This document shows, in pieces, positions 11,856 through 25,249 of a stretch of DNA of 64,000 nt. Origin of the DNA: Lophius americanus (lineage: Eukaryota > Chordata > Actinopteri > Lophiiformes > Lophiidae); the NCBI GenBank assembly GCA_037951165.1, contig JBBDHG010000187.1, positions 1,123,501 through 1,187,500 of the forward strand, read 5' to 3'. A model generated the notes under the pieces. That model was not told the origin of the DNA. It worked only from the letters and a program-made list of their open reading frames with translations, and did no database searches. The position numbers and the translations under genes were made by a program. Each line of letters begins with the position of its first letter. Position 1 is the first letter of the stretch.

Positions 11856-12954
11856 AGCGAAGCGTCCCGTCTGCTGCAAAGTCATTTGCCCCTATTTCAA
11901 TTGGTAATAAACACTGTGCATCAAGTGACCAATTCTGCAACCCATAACTGAGTTTTGTAGCGGCACTCAACAGCTCACAAGGATGAAGAAATCAGGATAG
12001 GCCATTTAAAACTCCTCCTGTATGAGGTTATGCTGGAGAAAAGTCTATCTGCATCATTTGTGCTGGGTGTTTTTCTGCCACATTCAATAAGGAATGACAG
12101 TTTCTATTTTCATGCAGCTGCACCAAAGCAAAGCAAAGCAAACAGCACATTGGCTGAACACATCAGTCACATTTAGTACAACCTTGAAACAAATAGCGCT
12201 ATGGACGCATCCTCGGGCGCCGAGCACAGGGAGAGAGAAATCAAGGGAGACAGACAGGAGGGTATTACAGACAGGCAAACAGGCAGCTTTCTCTTTCTTT
12301 CCCTATCTTTCTTACTGACTGTGCATCAAGACCTCTGTTGACCACACTCGTTCACATTCTAGTCTATCCCTCCTCTCACTCACATTAATCAATTTCTCCC
12401 TCTCCGTTGTAAATCATCCCTCTCTTCGTCAACCTTAGCAGCTGTGCGGAGGAGGTACAGTGGATGTCAAAATATTTGGCAGCCATCTCTGGTGTCGGTG
12501 TAGCATTTTAACCTCTGTGGTTATTACAAATACACAGGTTTGTCTGAAAACCCCAAAGGCATTAGCCTTGAAATCTCTCTCTTTCCCCGTCTCTCTCTTT
12601 CTCATTCATCACATCATTATCCTTACAGCAAGGATACACAAACAAAAAAAGCTCACCCCCACCCTCAGCGTTCAGCTCACAGAAAATGGTTGAAGCTTTA
12701 TGCCAAACATAGCGAAGCCCTAATCCAATGGAGTCAAAACTGGAACAAGGTGGTGGTCCCACCTTTAATGAGGATGGAGAATAGGTGCTGAGTGCTGCAC
12801 GTCTGCGACCGCACATACACATACATAACCACTTCACGACTCTCTTATGCGAACAGATATTTTCAAAAGCTAATCATCTTCTTTTGTTGTAAGAGAAAAG
12901 TGTTGTAAGAACTCAGTGCCCTAGGCTCTGCTTCCGCCATGCAAATACGAACAA

Positions 12955-12990
12955 ACACGCACACACACACACATACACACACACACACAA
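12955..12990 (+). repeat. (CA)n microsatellite
   Basis: A CA tract of about 35 bases with one TA interruption. Confidence 0.9.
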
Positions 12991-15077
12991 ACAGAAAAGA
13001 GGAGTGAAAAAAACCCCACGGGGCTCCCTGACAGTCTGTGTAAATCAGATGTCATAGACAGATCTAATGGTGCTGCATGGACCTGATATAGTGTGCTGAC
13101 AGTTGCATATAACGTGTGTGTGTAGTTCACTTGATCTTGCATAGACACACACTACATTCATTTATACACAAGCGCAGCAAGCATGTATACACTAATGCAG
13201 TACATAACATGCAGCTTAAATGCGGCTGACAGTTGCATTCTCAGCACTACAATTGCTGTATTTTCCTTTTATTGAAGTGAGTGTGTCTTTTTGTGGCCCA
13301 CAATAGTATAAAAAAAACACACACACGCATGTTTACAAATTTAGTATGGTATATCTTTTCTACATATGGAATTGGTTCATAACTTTACTTCATCTCTCGA
13401 TTGACCAATACTTAATTTTTCCAGAGAAAGAGAAATGATTTGCATGAAACTCGCTCTATTGTTGAGGGATAGTTTAATATAAAACACTGATCATGAAAAT
13501 CTACCGCTGGAATTTGGAATCCGATCAGTATCTATCAGATCCAGGTCATACTTATTGTGTGATAGCTCTCATCCAACCGCTGAAGTTATTAACAAAACTT
13601 TTGCATTGACCCCTGAACAATAAAATGAGAATCCTTTAAAAATTCTTGATCCAACGAGGATTAAACAACAACATTTAAGGACTAGCAAGGGACTGAAATG
13701 CATTACTTGTACACCAACATCTCATTTGGATAGACAAAATATCATCATGCACACATGTGAACATTAATAAGAGAATGAAAAACTTCTCCATTGTTGTGCC
13801 ATGTGTTTCATTACGGCAGATAAAGGGATGCGCGGGAGTCACTGATGGCGCTATTGTGGTTCCGAAACACAAACATGTCTCCTGCCCACTTAAAACCTGC
13901 TATCCTCTCCTGTGCCCTATTATCACCAATCCTCCTCTGTTCTTCTGTGTACATCAAACCTATTTTCCTCCAGTGCATAATACACTAACTAACCATAAAA
14001 AACACTTGTTAGAATATTTCTAAATATATTGTGACACCATCATAATACACCAAAAACACAGTCTGACAGTGAAACAACAAGGGAGTCACTGCTGTGGAGG
14101 ATGGGCTACAAAACTTGGCATTGTGTACTAGAATTCCTATGTACAGTGCAGCCAGCATGAAGGCATCTGAGGGCACAGGATTTGAAACTAGATTATGGAA
14201 TTTGCCCAGAAAAGCATAGGTCGAACTGTTGAAGGAAATGTGGTTTAATACAGTATTAAGCACACTGACTTATTTTGAATGTAAATCGGGATTTATTCAT
14301 TTTACATGGACTGGGAGAACCGTGTGAATTACGTTCCCGCTGGTCTGGTTCCAGCTGCTGTTGGTACCTACAGTGCAAATGAAGAAAACCAGTTCAACCG
14401 GTCAAACATAATGGTCTCAGGGAGGGTGTTATTAACAACTATAATGGTAAAACGTGAGAGAAAGGGGAGACAGGAAACGCAATCCCCCTGAAATTTTAAA
14501 GATTGCAGGTTCACAAGTTCATGGCTGTAGCTGTTAGTTAAATTTATAATTTTCCCCATCTGCCCGATGCATACTTATGCACATCATGCCTCAGCCTGAC
14601 AACTGATTTGACAGAGAAACCCAGCATAGAACGGACGACCTGTAGGCTCACCACCCCGGGCATAAATATTTATAATGAAACCCAGAGGCCAAGGAGAGTC
14701 ATTATAACCTTGTGTAGATCTGAGGACAGCGGCCCGGACTTCACATGCCTGGCTGCAGATGTCATTTGTAAAGAAATGTAAGAAGGAAACTGAAAGAAGA
14801 TGTTGATGCTGGGATGTCCACGGCAGTGGCTACGGATACGACTGGGGGGCAAATCACGCTGGAAGCAAGAAAGAACTCGAGTGTGGAGTTGAGTGATGAC
14901 AGGGAGGGGGGTCAGAACGAATAATAATGAACTATATGGAGCTGCATGAGAGACAGAATGGGATGCAGAAAGCAGCTTACTCACACTGGTGGTGAATCAT
15001 TGCGCTCTCCCTGATAAGTTCTGACTCACTGAGCAGAGGAGGGAAAAAGCAGAGTGTGTAGGTGGAGAGAATGAGAT

Positions 15078-15142
15078 GAATATGTGTGTGTGTGTGCGTG
15101 TGTGTTTGTGTGTGTCTGTGTGTGTGTTTGTATGTGTGTGTT
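15078..15142 (+). repeat. imperfect (TG)n microsatellite
   Basis: A TG tract with CG, TT and CT interruptions. A CA tract on the same strand follows 150 bases later (15294-15366), so the two tracts form a loose inverted pair that could fold together. Confidence 0.9.
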
Positions 15143-15293
15143 GCAGTGGTGACAGTGAAGGTCAGTGGTGTAGGTGTGTCTCAGGCCTCCCAGCTGTGGC
15201 CCGGGGCCCGAGAGCCATCACTGTCACATCCCTGTCTTGCTGCTGTGTCCTGCTGGCCTGCAGCGTGGCAGAATACAGCACTGACGAGTGCAC

Positions 15294-15366
15294 AGACACA
15301 CACTCACACACACAAACTCACACCACCCTGTTGCTCTGAGCGCACACATGCACAAACGCACACACG
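15294..15366 (+). repeat. interrupted (CA)n microsatellite
   Basis: CA-rich tract with several interruptions, partially complementary to the TG tract at 15078-15142. Confidence 0.85.
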
Positions 15367-15859
15367 CAACCCATAAAGTAACCTCAGGATACATGAGCAC
15401 ATGGAGACTCAGACATAAATGCACAGAGTGAGATGTCATAGCAGCACGTACTGCACACCTTCCCTCCACAGCATCTTCACTTTAGTTACCCAGACACAGA
15501 TCGTCAAAAGCAGTCCCCTAACATTCCTGAGATGGAACACATAAAGCATGTCCCTTCTTTTATATGTGAACCCAATGACCTTGCCCATACTCATTCAATC
15601 ACCAGTGCAGGAGCACAATTAATCCAGCAGCCATCTCGGAGCTCTATGCTGTATTCAGCAAATATGTACAAAGAATCTCGTCTGGAACGTTTGTTCTCCT
15701 ACAAGCAAAGAAGACGCGTGATGGGTGTTTGTAGGACAGCATGACCTGCTTGACACCGTGACTCAGTCCTCTTCTCTGCCTCTGTCACCGGTGCCTCTGT
15801 AGCTTTTATTATTTCTTTGTGAAAGATTTAAAAGACGTCTTTAAAAGATGAAGTTTCTA

Positions 15860-15988
15860 AAGTAAAAAATAACTTAGTAAAGTAACGAGTCAGTTTTGAA
15901 AATGTTACTAGTAAAAGTAAAAAGTACTCAAGAAATCTACTTAGGTATAGCAACGTAGTATATTTGTACTTCTTTACTTGCCACCTCA
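15860..15988 (+). repeat. AGTA-rich dispersed teleost repeat
   Basis: The run of AGTAAAAGTA, AAGTACTCAAG, GTATAGCAACGTAGTA and TTACTTGCCACCTC words matches, from general familiarity, a dispersed repeat common in ray-finned fish genomes. I see no coding frame and cannot assign a class. A genome-wide copy count would confirm it. Confidence 0.5.
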
Positions 15989-16079
15989 GCTAATATTAGA
16001 ACAATTTACACAGTTAACATTGATTAATGGCATGATAGAAGAGTGACAGTGAGGGGCACACAGTTAAAATGACTGCCTC

Positions 16080-16420
16080 TTTCATTTGCCCTTTAAGAGA
16101 AATGCAGCAGGGAATTGAGCTGCTTCCAGCTCCCCTCAAATAAGAAATAACCTCTGGCCATACTGTCGACCTAAGATGGGCTGATGCTTTAGCATATACC
16201 TCAGTGTTCCTCTCTCCCAGCCAGCATCACTCTGGCCTCTTTATGGCCCGATGCATTGCACATAAAAAGGAGAGCACATTGCACAATTACTGCCTAATTA
16301 ACTGGCCGATATTTTATGTGGTTGGTGCAGCCGCAGACAGACTGCAGATCGTTTGCCAGTTTTTTAGAGGATGTGTGTCTAAGTTGACCACTTTCAGGCT
16401 GATTTACTGACCTCCAAAGC
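16080..16420. promoter_or_regulatory. candidate conserved non-coding element
   Basis: A simple-repeat-free block with balanced composition that includes words such as GCCTAATTAACTGG (about 16290). A 68-codon open frame lacks any recognisable motif. Inference from texture. Confidence 0.2.
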
Positions 16421-16446
16421 TAATTTGTGTGCTTCTCCGTGTCTGC

Positions 16447-16449
<3 letters not shown>

Positions 16450-16492
<43 letters not shown>

Positions 16493-16500
16493 ATGCGTGC
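16450..16500 (+). repeat. (TG)n microsatellite with CG end
   Basis: About 30 bases of perfect TG, then GCGCGCGTGTGT. Alternating purine-pyrimidine throughout, hence prone to Z-DNA. Confidence 0.92.
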
Positions 16501-16659
16501 ATGCTTGTGTACGTCAAAAATGTGTGCATAAAAGAGGGCATACTGTATGTCTTTGGAAAGGGTGGGCTATTTGTCTGAGTCATGGTTTATACCTAACACG
16601 CCTCCCCATCCTCCTCCCCTTTCCTCCTTCAGTCCCCTCCTCCCTCAGCCCTTAACTAC

Positions 16660-17135
16660 GCCGGGTTTGCACTGGGATTTGAGGTGTAATTAAATTCAAT
16701 AAAAACGCGAATGTGAAGAAATAAATCAAGCGGAAACTGATAAACAACAGGAGATTAAATGCCACTGAGCTGTGCAAACAAATATTTCAATAGAATTTTC
16801 AGCATAGGGCACACGGGGCCTCGCGATAAACTTGAAAACTTTTTTAAAGTGCAAGTCAGATCGCCCAAGCTGCCAGTAGTATAATTATGTTTGACACCAT
16901 CGTCCCCGTTTACATCATAATAGGGCGCACAATAAATAACTATTTGAAGGACATAGATGATCGGAAATGACAGCTTATGTCCCCAGTCCTGCGTTTCTCA
17001 CACACCTCATCATCCACCTTCATCATCGCTTATTCTGAAGCCAGCCAAGTCTTTATTAATGACTATTGAAGGAGCAATTAATGCTGCATAATACATGAAC
17101 TACAGCTGTGCAAATCTGAATAAATTCTGATTAAG
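16660..17135. promoter_or_regulatory. candidate conserved non-coding region
   Basis: About 475 bases without simple repeats. They hold many TAAT/ATTA and AATAAA-like words alongside CpG-containing words (TCGCGATAAACTT near 16821), a mix unlike the surrounding DNA. No long open frame crosses it. By texture this is among the strongest enhancer-like islands in the window. Confidence 0.3.
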
Positions 17136-18204
17136 TGTTAAAGAGGATAAGGGAAATACTACAGGTGCATATCAATGAAACGGTTTTGGGTGGAGGGTGG
17201 GGGTGCTTGTGATGTACAGCCAGTCCTAAAATGCAGTAACCTCGTTAGTAACAAAGACTAAATTAACTAAAAGGGTCATGCTACCCATGCTCCTGCTCAA
17301 ATTGAAGTAATTTTGAGAGTCATAGTGTCACAATGATTTTCTTGCTCTACCATGCAAAGCAAGCCTAAGTGCTTAAACGCCCCCAAATGGAAATGAGTTC
17401 ATGGACATTGTTCACGGCCGCACCTGCTGCACTGTGAGCTCTAAGGGCTAGTGCTCGAGGAATGAATGAAGGATTCTAACAGCAGGGAGGTCAACCTCCG
17501 ACTCCCTTCAAAGGCCAGGACAGGTATGAGAGAGGGTCTACCTACATGTGGGTGAGTTCTGTTAGCCTTTTCATTGTCTTCACTTGGACATGGTGTCCAA
17601 ACCCCGAATAAAATGATGAGGACCAAAATGGTTCTGCTCACATCCTCCGAAATGACCCCTCTTCTCTCATTCCACTCCCTCTCTCTTTCCTTCTGTGGTC
17701 CGTCACCCAAAAAATATTTAAGGGCAAAAAATACAGTCCCTATGCTTCCTACAATCTCTCCGCCTCTGTGTCTGTCTGTCTCTCGGAATGCTGGAGTGAC
17801 TGGAGCACGACGTTGCAGAGTGATTTTTCTATCTGTCGTGCTGTTCTACACTTTTATTTATTTTTATTTTGCTCTCCTACATATCCTGACAGGTGTAGCA
17901 ACAGTTACTGTTGTTAGGTGCAGTTTGGCTTGGTTGGGCAACATGCCCATTATGGAGGTCGGTGCAGAGTCATGAAGTCAGTCTTATGCCAGCAGTAACG
18001 TATCCAGGGGAGGAGGCCATGTTGGCCGATGGAGAAGTGGTGAGTGAAGTCTGATTCAGCAAGAATGGAACAATGGAGATCTTACTGGATATTACAGCCA
18101 AGGCTAGTGATGTGGTTGAATAGATGTTGTCATTCAAATCATTTTCACTCCTGTTCTCTCACTGGCTAGAAAGATAACCATCTACGATGCTCTCTTGTTC
18201 AATA

Positions 18205-18233
18205 TGCTGCTGCTGCTGGTGCTGCTGCTGCTG
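18205..18233 (+). repeat. short (CTG)n trinucleotide repeat
   Basis: About nine CTG units with one GTG. The minus-strand frame reads as poly-Gln within a 70-codon frame that has no other support as a gene. Confidence 0.85.
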
Positions 18234-19179
18234 GGGGAAACTGTCAGCTCCGGCTCCCGGTGAGGAGACTGCAAATGCTCCGAGTGGCTGCTTCTTGTGC
18301 TGACAGAACTTCATGCAGGCGGTGAAAGTAGAAACAGGTTGACAGAGAGAAAAGAAAAGAGAATGAAACAATGACTGAACTTAAGGGTGATTCTGACAAA
18401 ATGGCTACTGAGCATGAAGGAATTGGAAAACATGTGTCCATGTGAGAGGATTTTATTGAAGACACATATATGTGTGATGTTTTTTGTTTTCTAAACTGTC
18501 ACATGAGATAAAATTAAGTGATTGTCCAGAGTAGTGCAAAAGCCATTCCTGTCTCTTAAGGGACAAAAGGTGGAAATCATTAAACAGGACAGAGAATGAT
18601 TTCATGCTGACTAAAGAGGAGCAGCAGAGGAGGGAGTCAGGTGTGTGAAAGTAGAGGACTAGTTTGCAGACCTGAAACAATTTGTTGCATCGGCTAAGCT
18701 TCGGACTAAATAAAATAAAAATAAATAAATTCTAGAAATATGGTAGATATGACAGATCAGGAAATGATCACCCGCCAGACTAAAAGCACGGACAATAATG
18801 ATAATGTTTAAGCAGATGGTTCTGTTTCTCTCTTTTCTCGCTCTGGTTTTTCTCTGCTTATTTTTTCATCAATCTTCACTCTCTCCATGTGTGAATTAAA
18901 CAGTGCCAGAGATGATGTGAAAAGACCTGCTATCTTTAAGCTATTACAGGAAACACACAGAAATGTAGATAGTGACAGAGGAAGAGGGGAAGTCATCTCA
19001 GACTAAAGGTGTAGCTGTAGTGGAGGAGTGGGGATTGGGTTGTGCAGGAGCTTCTACCTTCTCCGTTTGATGTAGCCAGCCGTCTACGGAATGTTAAAAG
19101 TAAGCATGAAAATGTTAATTTAGTCTTTCTTAAAGTTTAAGCACTAACCGAGAGGATTGATATGATAGAAGTTATTGAC

Positions 19180-20170
19180 TGTCTGATTTTAGCTGTAAAG
19201 AGAATCCAAAATCCCCAAGAATCTCATCGTGCAGATTCAGAGGGTGTACTGAAGCATATGAGTTGTCTGATTTATGGATACGCTTTCTGAAAAATCGCAA
19301 ACAGTGGATAAGTGTAATCTCTGGCCAGACCAGGCCAGGACCCATGTGGACCCTTTTAACAGCTGCCACATGAACCTGGTCATTTCACTAAGAGACCACT
19401 ACCTGGGCCTTGAGACGTGGTGTGGAGACCTTTATCCAGTTGCATCTCCAGCGGTTGGTGGACTCTTCCTCCATGCCATCCCTTTAGAGTGCACTATTAA
19501 ACAGAGTGTGTTTCCGTGTGGTCTTTGCTGAGGAGGCGGAGGCAGAGGCAGGCTGACTCTGATCTGGTGTTGGTCAAAGGACTTTTATCCTAGCTGGGGT
19601 GGACCTACACTGTGAAGACCACTTTGCACACAGTGGTGGAGCTGGATTCCTCTCGGTTGGATGGTCTTGTTGGACTGGCTGCCTGGAAGTGAGACCTACG
19701 CCAGTTATGAACTGATTTTAAAACACTGGAACAAAAAAACAAATTCTCTCCTCTGACTTTTGCGGCTACAAAAATGTGGAGACTTGTATCCTGCCATGAA
19801 ACTGTTTGCCGATTTTAATACCTGTTCTGGTCCATTACCCAACCCTGTTAGCCCTCTACATGTTTCTTTGACACCTCATGGAAACCTCCTTATTCATTAA
19901 AGGTTAAAACATCTAATCAGGGTTAACCTACAGGAATTAACTGCACTTTGACCCTGACTCCAACCCAGCATGGTGGTCTATGAATTTCCCCCCTCGAAAA
20001 AGAAACACAGAGACCAGCAGGGAAGTATTCCAAATGGCATTGAGACAGTGAAGTCCTTAATTAACACTGCTCTGGAGGAAAAGGGTCCCTTCTGGAACCA
20101 GACATGGCATGGCAAGACTTCCAGCGAAGTCTAAGGGTAAGCTGGAACGACCCAGACGTGCTGATGTACT
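19180..20170 (+). other. unassigned complex block, possible old retro-element or transcript
   Basis: This stretch is free of simple repeats and fairly GC-balanced, unlike its flanks. It contains an 85-codon plus-strand frame (19274-19531) with no family I recognise. An ATTAAA polyadenylation-like word lies near 19896. A splice-donor-like AAGGGTAAGC (20133-20142) follows a short open segment starting at ATG 20109. The block stops abruptly at a TA satellite. It could be part of a non-coding transcript, an exon of an unknown gene or an undescribed repeat. I cannot choose between these from sequence alone. Confidence 0.3.
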
Positions 20171-20172
20171 TA

Positions 20173-20427
20173 CTTATATATATACATTTATATACATATA
20201 CATATATATACACATATATATACGCATATATATACACATATATATACATATATATATATATACATATATATATACATATATATATACATATATATATACA
20301 TACATACATACATATATATGTATATATATATATATATATACATATATATACATATATATATATGTATATATATATACATATATATATGTATATATGTATA
20401 TATATACATATATACATATACATATAC

Positions 20428-20500
<73 letters not shown>

Positions 20501-20518
20501 ATATATATATATATATTA
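20173..20518. repeat. 346-bp (TA)n/(TATATACA)n satellite
   Basis: TATA with interspersed CATA, GTATA and ACATACAT units, ending in about 75 bases of nearly pure TA. Frames up to 145 codons made of Tyr/Ile pass through on both strands and are pure artefacts. Self-complementary DNA like this extrudes cruciforms easily and is fragile. Confidence 0.97.
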
Positions 20519-21929
20519 ATGTGATGTATTATTCCGTTTGACTTTGTATTTAATCTCTCTGTCTCTTTGTCCGCCATCCTCTTCCACTCCTTCCTTCTCT
20601 TTCTTCCTCCATTATTTTCTCTTTCAAACAGCTGCTCTGCCTCTAGTATGTTGCGCTCCCTCTCCTCATCTGACCTTTCACTCTAATCCTGCAATTGCCT
20701 TTCACATACACAATACCCTCAATATCCGCCACTCCCTCCAAGGACCCACCACCCTTATTTCTCTCAACAGTCTCTCTAATATTACATTACGCTTAGCTTT
20801 TTTTTTTATTTATGTATTCATTTGTTTAGTTGAGACATTATCTCTGACAATTTAGTCAACTCAAATTCTAAAGAATAAGTGCCACTGATTGTATTTTACA
20901 GTTTTTTTCTTCTAGCCATATCAATTTGGCTCATGCATGCTCCACAACAATCGCTCTGTGGAGCAAGTTTTTGTCAGAATATGTTTTGTCAGAATATGAC
21001 GGAGTGTTTTAGAACAGGCTTTCTAGTGGAAGCTCGCAGCATTTTGTGGCTTCCAATCATTTGGTGTTAAAAAAAGAATTGTACAGTAGCAAACGGGTTG
21101 AGCGGTCACCCATTAAGCCAGCAGCCTGCAGCACCTCAGTCTAACAGCGATAATGAAGTCCAGGCTGACCCTGTAATGCAAAGTTCATGCATGCTGCCAC
21201 GCTGACGCTTTTATGGACCTGACGAGAGTTATGACGCTCTCTCTGATAGCCTAGTGAGAGAAAAGATGGAAGAAGAGACATATGGGAGGGGTAACAAGAA
21301 AAAATAAAACACCATTGGAGAGCAGAGGAGAGGGTAGGGGACTGGTAAAGAAGTCATCCAATGACGGGCAGACCGAGGAAGGGGTTTCCAGTAAATCATT
21401 ATAATGAAATGAGTCATTTAGCTAAGGGACAGTATAGCTCCAAGTGGCTGTTACTGAAGAGCTGTATCCTGGCCCGGCCCTTCCCCTGCAAGCCTTACCT
21501 TTAGCCCATTAGCCCTTCGGCTGGCCTTCCATCGCTGCAGCGGTATATCTAACCTATCCAATGAGCAGGCCGAATCAGGAATCAATAGTCATGTCACAGG
21601 GAACACGCACTGCTTTGACACCAGTGGATAAGACAAAAAGGTCTATTACACAGCCAGTATCTCCATTACTGCTGAGCACCCTGGTCGCAGCGAGGCACAG
21701 AATGGAGGACGGCAAAGGGAAGAAATCAGTAAGGGTGGTGTTGGTGGCAGGCTGTGAAACTAACTCAGAGCAACATCTCTGATTAACCTGTATCTCTCCT
21801 TTGGGATCTGGTGTGTGTGCCTGGCACAAGACATAACGCAAACTCAAAAATGCTGGCTAACAGGCAGACAGACGCGTTAATGTTCACTGCTGCTAAATAC
21901 ATTAACAAAAGCGCTCCAAAGATTTTACT

Positions 21930-22195
21930 CTAAAAAAGAAATGCATGATGAGTCCCACACAAAAATGAAGCCAAGATTTCTCCAATATGACCACTTTCAT
22001 CTCGCATTATTGCCATCATTTAGAGCTTAACTCTGCGCTGTGGGGATCGGTGGAAGCTCCCATCCTTACAGCTGCTTGATCATCGCAAGCAGGGCTCAGT
22101 TGTCAATCACCATCAGACAACTAATTAACACCAAACTAATAAGAATAAGAGTCATCATGGGATAGCATATCTCCGCAGCCGCTGCAAAACTCAAC
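21930..22195. promoter_or_regulatory. candidate conserved non-coding element
   Basis: A repeat-free block containing AACTAATTAACACCAAACTAATAAG (quoted here only as overlapping TAAT/TTAA words around 22120-22145). Inference from texture only. Confidence 0.22.
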
Positions 22196-22465
22196 TTTGG
22201 CTACGTTCACACGGCCAGACTTAATGCTCATTCCCAATTTTTTCTATGATCTGACTTATTTGTTCTGCTGTTCACATTATTCTGCAAATGTGTCCTATAT
22301 CAGTCTCCAGTATGAACAGTTCCCGGCCCTAAACTGACCCACATCCGCAAAAAATATGGAAGTAGCCCAAATCTGAACTGGAAAAGAGTTCATGTGGTTT
22401 GTGCTGTTCAGACTATCATGAAAAAATTCTCATATGAGTAATAAAGTCTGACCGGACAGGTAGCC
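22196..22465 (+). mobile_element. dispersed non-autonomous repeat ('gttcacac' type)
   Basis: It begins with TTTGGCTACGTTCACACGGC and contains internal 'GTTCACATT', 'GTATGAACAG' and 'CAAATCTGAACTGG' words. This resembles a family of non-coding dispersed repeats common in fish genomes, likely non-autonomous DNA elements. Target-site duplications were not identified and the class is uncertain. Confidence 0.4.
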
Positions 22466-24839
22466 TTTATGTATAAGCATGAGCACAAACTCTTTAAAAG
22501 ACATTTAAGGACAACTGAAATGATACAATTTGCATTATTTTTGGCAAATGTGCAGATGTGCTTCAATAACAAACAACCCCGCCATTGTTAAGCATGATGA
22601 AAACAAAATGAATCTTAAAAAAACTCTAAATAGGAGAAAGCACCTGTAACATATTTGATATGTAAGCAAAATTTGTTGAAGATATAATAAATCATTTTCA
22701 AATGATGGTCAGGACTCACAGAGCATACTCAAAATAGGGCGTGTTGAATGTTTCTCACCAGGTTGAGGAAAGAAAATCTAAAAGTTGAAATCCCAAAATA
22801 CCTTAAAGCATATGTTTAAAGTTAAGTTAAAGTCAACTTTCATAAAAAATAATATTGAATGACTGGATGGAGCGGCAGAAATACAGAGCAATAGTTATAT
22901 CCCACTGCATTATATCAACTGAAAGATAAGCTTTGTGAGAATACTAAAAGGTCAGAAACTATATTTGGAAAAAAAAAAAATTATAATGTGATGTGCAGTT
23001 GACCTTTGACCTGTACGACAGACAGCTAAAAATCCGGCAATCAAGATGTTTGGCTTCACGTTTCACAGGCTGTCATGTGATCAAACTGTATGACCAGTCA
23101 GTCATAGAGGTAACAGTAAAGGATGTAACTATTGTACCTGTTCTAGCCACGCATATAAGGTCCTTTAGGTAGTGAGGTGGTAAAAGTTACTGGTTCAACA
23201 AGTATTATGGCAGAATTCCTACATTTCACACATACTCACAGCGTCGCTATAGGTACAGCAGATTGTATAGTGAATCTCCCGGATTCAGTATCGATCCTGT
23301 AAGTTAATAGATTCATTTTTTTGTCATATTGGATGAGCAGTTGGCTATAAGTACCGCAATACAGCAGCGCATTCAAATTTGTTTATTGATTTGTTGTTAC
23401 TGTCATAAATATCAATGCTTCCCAATATTTGCTAGATGTATTCAAAATTGCACAAAGTTTGTCTGACTGTTAACAGTGATAGGACGTTTTTTATGAAAAT
23501 GCATCTTGGAGGTTGATAGATTTAAATTCATAAAGGCTTGAGAGTTCCATCTCTTTCTGTTCATCATTTTCTTGGGACAGTGGTGGATCTTTTCAATAAA
23601 GATAGAAAGTGTTTCAGTTTGTCCTAAAACGGGACACACATGCAGACACACCACTGTGTGATAACACAAAAACAAAAGATTAATGGACTTATTGAGGTTA
23701 AACAGATGCAGCTACAGAGAATAAGTAAAGAAAATGTTAAATAACCCAAGGATAAGGAAACAATAAAGTCCAACTAAGACGAATCAAATGAGGTAAATCC
23801 TAAAAGAGAATCCAAACATGTGAAAAAAACCAACCCTCAGGAGGGAAAACACAATGGGAGGACTGGAGAAAAAAAAACAGAGATCCACAGGAAACACGGG
23901 AGGGTTCACAACGTTAATGAGACAAACTGATAAAGATATGCAGAGACAAACAACAATCAATATGGAAAATATATCAAAGACACTAAGAATATAGTGAAAA
24001 GCAGCGGGGTGAATTAAACTTTCAAGATAAAACAGTCAACACAAAACGTTTAAAACAAACACCTTCAAAATAAAGTACAATCCAAACTCTGACTGCGTGG
24101 GTTTAAACAGCATTTACAGCATTAACAGTTCATTTCACTTCAAACCTGATGACACCTCAAACTAAATGAATAACTTTGCTAATGTTACAGACTTTTATAG
24201 ATTTTGGAGGCATCACCTCATGATTATAATTAATAATCATTAAATGAGAAAATGTATAAGCTGACGCTGTCGGCCATTGACGAAAGGTGCAAACTCATAA
24301 TTATGATACAAGATGTCTATTATAGTTTCTCTGATCAATATTATACTGTTAATTGATCAATATATAGCACCCATTCTTATTCTCTTCACGCTGTTCTCAT
24401 CTTACTTATATACCCGATGTGGTGGATCCAAGAAAGGGTTTCATATTTGTGCGCTATTAGCCCTCCCAACCTTCCACATGAACTTTAGACCGCTTTCATG
24501 CTTTTGTCATTGAGTTTTTCATCATCTCTAAGTAACTCTTTTCTTTTAATTTTATTATAAATGCCGCTCTGTATGGTGTATGACTGTTACATTTCCCCGT
24601 AAGGACCACAGGAAGACTACCAATCACTAAATTGTCGGCTAATGAGGATTCTGATAAAACACCAAACACCAAACCTTCTCTGTGACACTTGTAATGTCAG
24701 TATTAGGGTTTTTTCTGTGGATCCTTGCAGAGAGTGGATTAGTGCACTGAAGGGTCCATCCAGCCGGAGACCTATGGGACATGAACCATAAAGCAATGTG
24801 ACACTGTTCATTTGGCTTCACCTTGGCTCAGTAACCTTG

Positions 24840-25225
24840 ATCAGTCAGGGCATCAGTCAGTGTTTAATTGCTAAAATGTTATGTGTGCGCTACAGGAGGT
24901 GCGAGCTGGTCTATTCCCAGAGGAAGGGGTCAATCTTCCCTTTATGACTTTCCTGTGCTGTACTCCACTCTGCTCCTGCCTCCGTCTCGCTTGATGTCAC
25001 TCATTTGCCTGATTAGCTAAACAAACGATGACTGTACCCCCCTCACCCCTGCAGACGCACACACGAGGCTGTGCTCTCTGTGCAGAGATTTATGTGCGGG
25101 CATGTGGCCACATGCAGCACTTTAGAATGAACAATGTGCGCACTGAAAATGATCAGTTATAAAATCTCCCATAAATCATTGCAGGGTCTGAATCAGCAAA
25201 CAGTTGCATTCATCAGTGGCTTAAG
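24840..25225. promoter_or_regulatory. candidate conserved non-coding element
   Basis: A mixed-composition block without simple repeats. It includes GCCTGATTAGCTAAACAAACG (words around 25008-25028) and CATAAATCATTGCAGG (about 25170). Inference only. Confidence 0.2.
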
Positions 25226-25249
25226 CAAGGACTGTACAATTAATGCAAT

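Larger units (their letters stand above)
10265..19180. other. gene-free stretch: unique sequence, purine-rich and CA/TG tracts
   Basis: Apart from listed repeats, it contains a purine-rich stretch (about 10725-10860) followed by a pyrimidine-rich one (10950-11060), and otherwise unique sequence. Frames up to 133 codons (17574-17975) show no protein motif. Confidence 0.55.

Noticed and set aside
15078..15366. A gene from the 87- to 96-codon frames here
   Set aside because: They begin and end in TG and CA microsatellites, and the intervening 150 bases have no recognisable motif.
20061..20577. Frames of 124 to 145 codons rich in Tyr and Ile on both strands
   Set aside because: They are translations of the TATA/TACA satellite; every frame is open because the repeat lacks most stop codons.
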